From NCBI GenBank assembly GCA_023489135.1, contig JAMDCE010000214.1, forward strand, positions 1 to 11,027: a stretch of DNA of 11,027 nucleotides, in the 5' to 3' direction. Under the pieces are notes generated by a model. It saw nothing but the letters and a program-made list of their open reading frames with translations. It searched no databases and had not been told where the DNA came from. Position 1 is the first letter of the stretch. The number at the start of each line of letters is the position of its first letter. Positions 1 to 4,680 of the stretch are shown one piece after another. This DNA comes from Chloroflexota bacterium (GTDB lineage Bacteria > Chloroflexota > Chloroflexia > JAMDCE01). The translations under genes and the position numbers were made by a program.

Positions 1-510
1 GAGGTGCAGCTTCTCCGCGCTCCTGACCGTGCCTCGGGCCCAGAACATGATCCTTTCAACGGTCTCCGCATCCTTGCAGACTATCAGCGAAGCCCCCAGG
101 TAGTTTCCGCAGTCTCTAGGGGTTAGCCACGGAATCGGGAACATAGCGTTGAGGTCGATGTTCTCGCGAACGATCACCTCCTTGCAGGGACCGGTCGCGA
201 CGATTTGAGGCGCTAGCGGCGTTGCGAGGGTTGCTCGAACGGCCTCGATCAACTTTGATGCCAACCGGTCGGGCGTGGTGCCAAACAGCTTGGCCAGACG
301 ACCTTTGGAGAAAAGGTTGGACACAACCGGGACGTCGAAGCCCTTGACTTTCTCGAATATCAGGCCGGGTCCCCCGTACAGCTTTTCGGCTATCGCGCCC
401 AGCTGGTACTTTGGATCAACCTCTTCACGAATCCGAAGTATCTCAGCGGGGTCTTGTTCCAGGTACGCGATGGCGGTTCGCAGGTCCTGTACCTCTGGGT
501 GCAGCATCAT
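1..510 (-). CDS. UbiD-family decarboxylase, N-terminal 170 residues (runs off the left edge)
   Basis: UbiD-family enzymes carry out reversible (de)carboxylation of aromatic or unsaturated acids in the cytosol with prenylated FMN. The reading frame is open from ATG (508-510) to the window edge. It begins MMLHPEVQDLRTAIAYLEQ and contains the family-like stretches AEKLYGGPGLIFEKVKGF (about residues 43-60) and PVVSNLFSKGR (about 63-73), then NAMFPIPWLTPRDCGNYLG (about 126-144). A GGAGA ribosome binding site (515-519) lies five bases before the first ATG; the second ATG at 505-507 is an alternative start. In the segment that normally binds prFMN and metal, I align ERIMFWARGTV with the RRNVGIYRMQV type seen in typical members. 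The usual Asn then appears as Ile while the Arg is kept. This suggests a divergent branch, but the alignment is by eye. The gene is divergent from the ferredoxin operon. Its product is probably about 450-500 residues in full. Confidence 0.82.
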   Translation of the reverse strand, partial: MMLHPEVQDLRTAIAYLEQDPAEILRIREEVDPKYQLGAIAEKLYGGPGLIFEKVKGFDVPVVSNLFSKGRLAKLFGTTPDRLASKLIEAVRATLATPLAPQIVATGPCKEVIVRENIDLNAMFPIPWLTPRDCGNYLGASLIVCKDAETVERIMFWARGTVRSAEKLHL

Positions 511-621
511 CCGTTCTCCATCATAACCGAGACTCCTGGCCGGCCTTCGGAAGGATACGTCACTGCCAACGAGGATCCATCTTCGATGCGTGGTTTCAGT
601 ATGGAACATCGGGATAATGGT

Positions 622-642
622 GTAAATACGATTGATGTTTAC
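622..642. promoter_or_regulatory. Imperfect dyad GTAAA...TTTAC, candidate operator
   Basis: GTAAA at 622-626 mirrors TTTAC at 638-642, and one further pair matches inside (A628/T636). It lies in the divergent region between the UbiD-like gene and the ferredoxin operon. Its centre is about 23 bp from the centre of the second dyad at 646-666, so two proteins could sit side by side roughly two helical turns apart. The regulator is unknown. This is weaker than the second dyad. Confidence 0.3.
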
Positions 643-645
643 CTA

Positions 646-666
646 GATAGGACAAATGTCCCTATC
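646..666. promoter_or_regulatory. Dyad operator touching the ferredoxin-operon promoter
   Basis: The core GGACAAATGTCC (650-661) is perfectly palindromic around AA. The outer arms GATAGG and CCCTATC extend the symmetry with one extra base on the right. It ends one base before the -35 box and is centred about 47 bp upstream of the predicted transcription start, a position that suits either an activator touching RNA polymerase or a repressor. The GGAC/GTCC half-sites resemble boxes bound by NarL/FixJ-type regulators such as DosR, but that comparison is from memory and weak. Confidence 0.5.
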
Positions 667-667
667 C

Positions 668-696
668 TTGACAATCCGATGTCTTTGACCTATAAA
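668..696 (+). promoter_or_regulatory. Sigma-70-type promoter of the ferredoxin/oxidoreductase operon
   Basis: A perfect -35 box TTGACA (668-673) is followed by a 17-bp spacer and TATAAA (691-696). Transcription should start near 702-704. This argues against translation from the GTG at 701 and in favour of the TTG at 752, unless the mRNA starts exactly at 701 and is leaderless. Confidence 0.75.
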
Positions 697-751
697 GAGC
701 GTGCCACGCGAGGAAGTCTCCGACGCCGATGTTTTCCTGGGATGTGCTGTC

Positions 752-1231
752 TTGACCCGCATTCTAGCTTTCGACCCGCAAAGCTGCGACGGTTGTGGCG
801 AGTGTGTATCGGCCTGTGCGGCCGCGCATCAATCCTCGTCGACCGCCGACTCCGGGCGGATCAGAATCATAGGGCTTCCTGACCTGGGGGTCTGGGTTCC
901 CTTGCTCTGCCTGCATTGCGAGCAGCCCTCCTGCGTTCTCACGTGCCCGACGGGCGCCCTGGCCCGACACCTGGAGGCGGCTATGGTAGAATTGGATTCG
1001 GCCAGGTGCGTGGGCTGCGGGATGTGCATTGTGTCCTGCCCGATTGGCGCCATCAAGATGAACCCCGACACCGGGAAAGCGTCAAAGTGCGATCTTTGCC
1101 AGGGAAATCCCTCTTGCGTCCGGAGTTGCCGGCCCCGCGCTCTAACCTACTTCGAGTGCCGTCAGCTTGGCCGGGGGCGCAGGGCGCGAGCTGCCGTCGC
1201 CATCGGGCGCGTGATCGGGAGCGGCCGATGA
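752..1231 (+). CDS. Four-cluster 4Fe-4S ferredoxin (HycB/CooF/DmsB-like electron-transfer subunit)
   Basis: This small cytosolic protein should pass electrons through four [4Fe-4S] clusters. From a start at TTG 752 it reads MTRILAFDPQSCDGCGECVS, the usual N-terminus of this family. All sixteen cysteines are visible: CDGCGECVSAC (Cys12, 15, 18, 22), CLHCEQPSCVLTC, CVGCGMCIVSC and CDLCQGNPSCVRSC. A GTG at 701 would add 17 residues, but it sits about at the predicted transcription start. The ribosome binding site for TTG 752 is only a weak GGGA. The stop overlaps the ATG of the next gene (ATGA at 1228-1231), so the two proteins are probably translationally coupled and work as a ferredoxin:NAD(P) pair. 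Similar small ferredoxins accompany tungsten aldehyde oxidoreductases and molybdopterin enzymes, but none is visible here. The partner enzyme is unknown. Confidence 0.88.
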   Translation: MTRILAFDPQSCDGCGECVSACAAAHQSSSTADSGRIRIIGLPDLGVWVPLLCLHCEQPSCVLTCPTGALARHLEAAMVELDSARCVGCGMCIVSCPIGAIKMNPDTGKASKCDLCQGNPSCVRSCRPRALTYFECRQLGRGRRARAAVAIGRVIGSGR

Positions 1232-2499
1232 AGCGCCACGTCATAGTCGGCAATGGGGGGGCGGGGATTAGCGCCGCCAGAGCCATACGTGAAGTGTGTG
1301 GCGAGGATGAAATAGTCATGGTTTCACCGGAGTCCGGTCGGGCCTATTCCCCCGTTCTGGCGACTCATTACTTGGCCGGCCACATCACCTACGACGAGAT
1401 GTTCTTTGTCGACGAAGGGTTTTACCGGCGCCACGAGGTTCGAACGCTCTTCGGCCGGCGAGCCGTCTCCATCGATCCGGAAGCGAGAGAGGTTCTTCTG
1501 GAGCACGGAGACGCTCTTGAGTTCGACAACCTTCTCATCGCCACGGGGTCGCGATCCATGGTGCCGCCCATTCCCGGCGTGCAGGGACCAGGTATATTCA
1601 CCTTATGGACGGCCGAAGACGCCCAAAGAATCGACCGGTGGGCCGGAAGAGGCGGGCACGCCGTGATAGTGGGCGCTGGGCTGATAGGAATGCAAAGCCT
1701 GGGCGCCCTGATTCATCGAGGCCTGAGTGCCACTCTCATAGAGAAACTCGACCAGGTAATGCCGCTCGTGCTCGATAAGGGGGGCGCGGCCGTCGTTCAG
1801 GGCGCCCTGGTGCAGCTTGGAGTCGATCTACGACTGGGAGATGGGGTGCGACAGATAGAGGATTCGGGCGGACGCAAGGTCGTTGCCCTTGAATCAGGAG
1901 GCGTGGTCGAAGGGGACCTGGTCATCGTAGCTACCGGAGTCAGGCCCAATCTGGAGCTGGTCCAGAGTTGTGGGTTGCGCGTGGGTCGAGGCATCGTGGT
2001 CGGCGAGCGCGCCAATACCGACGTCTCCGGCATCTACGCCGCCGGCGACGTCGCTGAAGGGGTCGACCGAATCACGGGGCAGGCACAGATGAACGCTACC
2101 TGGTTCAACGCCGTCCAGCAGGGGCGAGTGGCAGGACTGAACATGGCCGGGATCGGAACCGAGTACCTAGGAAACGTTCGCATGAACATTTCTTTTCCTC
2201 TGGGCATCCCGTTTGCGTCGGTGGGCTCCACGAACCGAACCGATGAGAAACAGGAGGAAATATGCTCCAGCGCCGACGGCCACTACCGCAAGCTGATCTT
2301 CGAGGGGAATCGGCTGGTCGGAGCCGTGCTGGTAGGCGACGTGACGGAAATTGGCCTATTGACCGCGTGCCTCAAGAGTCCTGAGCCTGTGAGACACCTC
2401 AAGTCTAATCTCCTGCACGGAAACGCCTTTTCTTCCTATGCCCGAAAATTCTTCTTTGAGAGCCTCGCCAATAGCTGTTCTCATCAAACAACGGACTAG
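1228..2499 (+). CDS. FAD-dependent NAD(P) oxidoreductase (pyridine nucleotide-disulphide reductase fold)
   Basis: This 423-residue flavoprotein should move electrons between NAD(P)H and the ferredoxin encoded just upstream. The FAD-binding motif GNGGAG is at residues 8-13, LLIATGS near 107-113, the NAD-binding motif GAGLIG at 149-154, and the second FAD motif YAAGD ends at residue 274. This order is that of NADH oxidase, rubredoxin/ferredoxin reductase and the N-terminal part of NirB. No redox-active CxxxxC pair is visible after the FAD motif, so it is not a thiol-disulphide reductase. The C-terminal portion (YRKLIFEGNRLVGAVLVGD, about residues 352-370) is the usual dimerisation domain. The ATG at 1228 overlaps the previous stop; longer upstream extensions would only read through the ferredoxin gene in another frame. 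The last ~20 residues are not family-like and may simply be variable. The direction of electron flow cannot be told. Confidence 0.87.
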   Translation: MKRHVIVGNGGAGISAARAIREVCGEDEIVMVSPESGRAYSPVLATHYLAGHITYDEMFFVDEGFYRRHEVRTLFGRRAVSIDPEAREVLLEHGDALEFDNLLIATGSRSMVPPIPGVQGPGIFTLWTAEDAQRIDRWAGRGGHAVIVGAGLIGMQSLGALIHRGLSATLIEKLDQVMPLVLDKGGAAVVQGALVQLGVDLRLGDGVRQIEDSGGRKVVALESGGVVEGDLVIVATGVRPNLELVQSCGLRVGRGIVVGERANTDVSGIYAAGDVAEGVDRITGQAQMNATWFNAVQQGRVAGLNMAGIGTEYLGNVRMNISFPLGIPFASVGSTNRTDEKQEEICSSADGHYRKLIFEGNRLVGAVLVGDVTEIGLLTACLKSPEPVRHLKSNLLHGNAFSSYARKFFFESLANSCSHQTTD

Positions 2500-2592
2500 C
2501 TCGTCTCCTGGCTGCACGCGCGGTGGCGAAAGATGAAGCGATCTGCTCGCACTCGCGAAGCTCATTCGTGACCGAGTGGCTTCGGCCGGGTC

Positions 2593-2680
2593 TGGTGGAG
2601 GGGGCAGGATTCGAACCTGCGTAGCCCTTTCGGACGACAGATTTACAGTCTGTTGGTATTAGCCGCTCACCCACCCCTCC
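2593..2680 (-). tRNA. tRNA-Tyr, anticodon GTA, CCA encoded
   Basis: On the minus strand the acceptor stem GGAGGGG (2674-2680) pairs with CCCCTCC (2597-2603), followed by discriminator A (2596) and an encoded CCA (2593-2595). The anticodon loop TGTAAAT lies between the stem halves CAGAC and CTGTC, with GTA at 2644-2646. The T arm is GCAGG-TTCGAAT-CCTGC. A long variable arm (about CGTCCGAAAGGGCTAC) makes it class II, as expected for bacterial tRNA-Tyr. No obvious terminator follows in 2500-2592. Confidence 0.97.
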
Positions 2681-2692
2681 ATTCATAGAGGC

Positions 2693-2715
2693 GCACGTAG
2701 TGGCTGGCTACGTGC
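2693..2715 (-). other. Leader hairpin between the promoter and the 5' end of tRNA-Tyr
   Basis: GCACGTAG (2693-2700) and CTACGTGC (2708-2715) form a perfect 8-bp stem with a 7-base loop. On the minus strand the stem begins about at the predicted transcription start (near 2715) and ends 12 bases before the mature tRNA. It is probably a cap-like structure in the pre-tRNA leader that is removed by RNase P. The structure is seen directly; the role is inferred. Confidence 0.5.
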
Positions 2716-2721
2716 ACTGGT

Positions 2722-2750
2722 ATTATACCAGAACAGTTAATCAAGGGCAA
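2722..2750 (-). promoter_or_regulatory. Promoter of tRNA-Tyr
   Basis: Read on the minus strand: TTGCCC (2745-2750), a 17-bp spacer, then a perfect TATAAT (2722-2727) preceded by TGG, an extended -10. The -10 lies inside a near-palindrome CTGGTATTATACCAG (2717-2731). The predicted start near 2715 leaves a leader of about 35 nt before the tRNA. Confidence 0.72.
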
Positions 2751-2904
2751 GGTTTCTGGTTCTGGAATCTTTCGCGCAGGTGGATTTGGCCGGGGCACGG
2801 TGGCTACTCCCGGTGTGGCGCACCAGGCACAGTTTTTGCTCTCGCTCAGCGATGTGCAATGGAATCTACGACGTGGCCAATCGCTCAAGCAGTGGGAGGA
2901 CGAA

Positions 2905-3201
2905 ATGGCCAGGTACTGGACCAATTATCCGTACCCGCACTACCATTACTACTCGAGTTACTACGGGCCTTATTACGGTCAGACCAAGCGCGACGACGAA
3001 GATATCAGGAATGATGTCCAGGACTCTTTGGTCGTCGACAGTTGGGTCAACGCGGATGAGATCGACGTTGAGGTTGAGAGTGGAGTGGTAACTCTAACAG
3101 GCACGGTCGGCACGAAAACGGAGAAGCGTGCGGCGGGGGACAATGCCTGGGATACCCCCGGCGTCTTGGATGTCATCAATGACATCAAGGTCACTAGATA
3201 G
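2905..3201 (+). CDS. Small BON-domain protein with a tyrosine-rich N-terminus
   Basis: A 98-residue protein. Residues 1-25 are strikingly aromatic: ten of the first 24 are Tyr (positions 4, 8, 10, 13, 15, 16, 19, 20, 23, 24), mixed with His, Pro and Trp. Residues ~29-96 form one BON domain: DIRNDVQDSL, then VNADEIDVEVESGVVTLTGTV, then DTPGVLDVINDIKV. BON domains bind phospholipid or surfaces and occur in stress and envelope proteins such as OsmY. There is no signal peptide, so it is probably cytosolic. I chose ATG 2905 because GGGAGG (2894-2899) lies five bases before it; an upstream GTG- or ATG-type extension to 2800 has no ribosome binding site and is not BON-like. It is divergent from tRNA-Tyr and appears monocistronic. 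No clear promoter is seen in 2751-2890. Confidence 0.8.
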   Translation: MARYWTNYPYPHYHYYSSYYGPYYGQTKRDDEDIRNDVQDSLVVDSWVNADEIDVEVESGVVTLTGTVGTKTEKRAAGDNAWDTPGVLDVINDIKVTR

Positions 3202-3243
3202 GCCGAAATGCGAGATGAAGGCGAAGTGGTGAATCACGCAAGA

Positions 3244-3272
3244 TTGACGGTGCCTTCCGGCTGTAGTAAGAT
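3244..3272 (+). promoter_or_regulatory. Probable promoter of the CapA-like remnant
   Basis: TTGACG (3244-3249), a 17-bp spacer and TAAGAT (3267-3272) lie just upstream of the ATG at 3301, which has GGGG (3292-3295) five bases before it. The box match is good at -35 and moderate at -10. Confidence 0.45.
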
Positions 3273-3300
3273 GCCCTCCAAACGAGCAAGCGGGGTCTAG

Positions 3301-3399
3301 ATGCTTTACGAATCGGAGAACGCAAACCTGACTCTTACTATGACCGGCGACACGATACTTACCCGCAAGCTGACGCCGTTCAGAGAGGAGCCTTTCCTC
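3301..3399 (+). pseudogene. 5' remnant of a CapA-family (poly-gamma-glutamate synthesis-like) gene
   Basis: The first ~33 codons from ATG 3301 contain LTLTMTGDTILTRKL and FREEPFL. These recall the N-terminus of CapA-like metallophosphatase-fold proteins, where a TGD/GD motif follows the first beta strand. A plausible promoter and ribosome binding site precede it, so the start region looks authentic. After about 3399 the frame stays open to 4284, but the translation is merely the antisense of the inverted flavoprotein gene (see 3433-4227). The family match rests on a short stretch and memory, so the identification is moderate. The long plus-strand frame should not be read as one real protein. 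Confidence 0.5.
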
Positions 3400-3432
3400 A
3401 TCAAAACGCGACGGAACCGCTCCGAGAGAAAG

Positions 3433-4227
3433 CTACAGGCCTGGCTCGGCGGCGGCGTTTCTTCCGGCTATGCGCCCGTAAACCAGTCCCTTGATCAGAC
3501 CGGAGGCACCGGCGTAGTTGAAGTAGAAGGAGCCCACCACTTCTCCTGCCGCGTAAAGGGACGGAATCGGGTTGCCTTCGGTATCGATCACCCTCGATTC
3601 GGTATCGGCTTTCACTCCGCCGAAGGTGAAGGTGAGGCCGCACGTGACGGGGTAGGCAAGGAACGGCGGGGTATCTATCTTGAGCGCCCAGTTGGATTTT
3701 TGGGGCTCGATGCCTTTGGTGCACTTGCCGTCCAGAATCGACGGATCATACGGCCCATCCTGAACCGCGTCGTTGAACTGTCGCACGGTGGCGAGGAAGG
3801 CCTCTTCGTTGATGTCGATCTTGCCCGCCAGTTCCTCAAGGGTGTCGGCCGCGATGGGCTTGGCCACCCTGTAGCGACGGTTGTAGCCGGTGGAGAGGAT
3901 TTCGGACACCTTGGCATCGAAGATTTGATAGCCTATGTTCCTGGGCTGCGCCAGGACCGATCGGCCCAGCTTGGCGTAGGTGTAGAGATCGAAGTCCTCG
4001 GCCTCGTCGATGAATCGCTTGCCGTCTACGTTCACCAGAATGCCGTTGAGATAGCCGTGGGCGAAGGCCAGCTCGCCCATCTCGAAATCCGGTCCTTCGA
4101 GGAATGCCTGGCAGGCGTGAGACCCGCTGAATTGCCCCGTGGTGCCGGCTCCCAATTCCAGCGCCATTTTGAGACCGTCGCCGGTATCATAGCGCGTGTC
4201 CCGGACCTTGACCATGTCCCAGCCAGG
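3433..4227 (-). pseudogene. 3' fragment of a fumarate reductase/tricarballylate dehydrogenase-type flavoprotein
   Basis: From PGWD (codons at 4227-4216) through MVKVRDTRYDTGDGLKMALE to the stop at 3433, the protein matches the C-terminal two thirds of FAD-dependent succinate/fumarate-type dehydrogenases such as TcuA. LVNVDGKRFIDEA is in the middle and YAAGEVVGSFYFNYAGASGL, the C-terminal FAD-contacting motif, lies near the end. The N-terminal Rossmann FAD motif (GxGxxG, ~150-180 residues) is absent. Upstream the frame passes a run of nine G (4226-4234 on the plus strand) and meets a stop at 4246-4248 after unrelated residues. The ATG at 4213-4215 gives a 260-residue frame but has no ribosome binding site and corresponds to an internal position of the family. 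Without the FAD-binding N-terminus it should be inactive. A sequencing error in the G run cannot restore the gene, since no N-terminal part is recognisable farther upstream. Confidence 0.78.
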
Positions 4228-4380
4228 GGGGGGGTGCGCAGCGGGTCAACCCAAATCCGCACCTGGAATAGGCCAACACAATGAGGCATGTCAGGGGTAC
4301 TGGGTTGACAGCAGTTGTTTCGCAGACAACCTGCCGTCGCATATAATAAGGAACTCAAAATCACCCGCTGCGCACTCCCT
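4226..4380. repeat. Segment of ~150 bp bounded by 13-bp perfect inverted repeats
   Basis: GTGCGCAGCGGGT (4234-4246) is repeated in inverse orientation as ACCCGCTGCGCAC (4363-4375). The similarity extends outward through G-rich tails (a run of nine G on one side, TCCCT on the other). The interior is non-coding and holds further symmetries (GGGTCAACCC at 4243-4252; GGGTTGAC at 4302-4309). Size and ends suit a miniature inverted-repeat element or an IS remnant. No clear target-site duplication is seen. The left end coincides with the point where flavoprotein homology stops. Confidence 0.55.
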
Positions 4381-4420
4381 ACCTGCTGGGTACGGCCTGA
4401 TCCAATGCCAGCTTGATACA

Positions 4421-4449
4421 TTGACAAGGGCAAGCGGCCGGCGTATACT
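4421..4449 (+). promoter_or_regulatory. Sigma-70-type promoter of the glycyl radical enzyme operon
   Basis: TTGACA (4421-4426), a 17-bp spacer and TATACT (4444-4449) predict a transcription start near 4456. It begins 41 bp outside the inverted-repeat segment. The distance to the first gene leaves a leader of about 225 nt. Confidence 0.7.
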
Positions 4450-4455
4450 GGCGTT

Positions 4456-4680
4456 GAAGCCTGTACTACTGCAAGTGCCCATCCGACCAGGCGATGCCCC
4501 TAGGACAGGCTACAGGTCTCTGTGATGTCGATCCGTGAAATGAACGCGGCCAGGTTATGCCCCGAACTGTTTTCCGTCATCGTTCTTCCCGTCATGAATG
4601 CGTCCTTTAGTTCTTCTTGATCGCTCGATTGGTTGAATAGGTCCAACACGCGCACGGCAGAATTTGGAGGTGTCATCTTG
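4456..4680 (+). other. Long untranslated leader of the glycyl radical enzyme operon
   Basis: No gene is recognised in this stretch. AGCCTGT (4458-4464), at the predicted 5' end, can pair with ACAGGCT (4505-4511), closing a ~40-nt loop. Directly after it ACAG-GTCT-CTGT (4512-4523) forms a small hairpin. CCGTCAT occurs twice 15 bp apart (4574 and 4589). It does not match any riboswitch I know by eye. It ends with GGAGG (4666-4670), the ribosome binding site of the enzyme gene. Confidence 0.4.

Noticed and set aside
916..1227. Upstream extension of the oxidoreductase frame
   Set aside because: It overlaps the ferredoxin gene out of frame and is not family-like; the GNGGAG motif needs the ATG at 1228.
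2550..2578. CACTCG/CGAGTG inverted repeat after the oxidoreductase gene as a terminator
   Set aside because: Short arms, a 17-base loop and no T-run.
3301..4284. Long plus-strand open frame of 327 codons
   Set aside because: After about codon 33 it is antisense to a clear flavoprotein fragment, and the translation has no protein-like pattern of its own. Only the first part is kept, as a CapA-like remnant.
4305..4347. TTGACA (4305-4310) with TATAAT (4342-4347) as a promoter inside the inverted-repeat segment
   Set aside because: The spacer is 31 bp, far too long for a sigma-70-type promoter.
4574..4595. Two CCGTCAT copies in the leader as a repeat array or CRISPR-like unit
   Set aside because: Only two 7-bp copies; within chance for this length. 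No CRISPR array is visible anywhere in the window.
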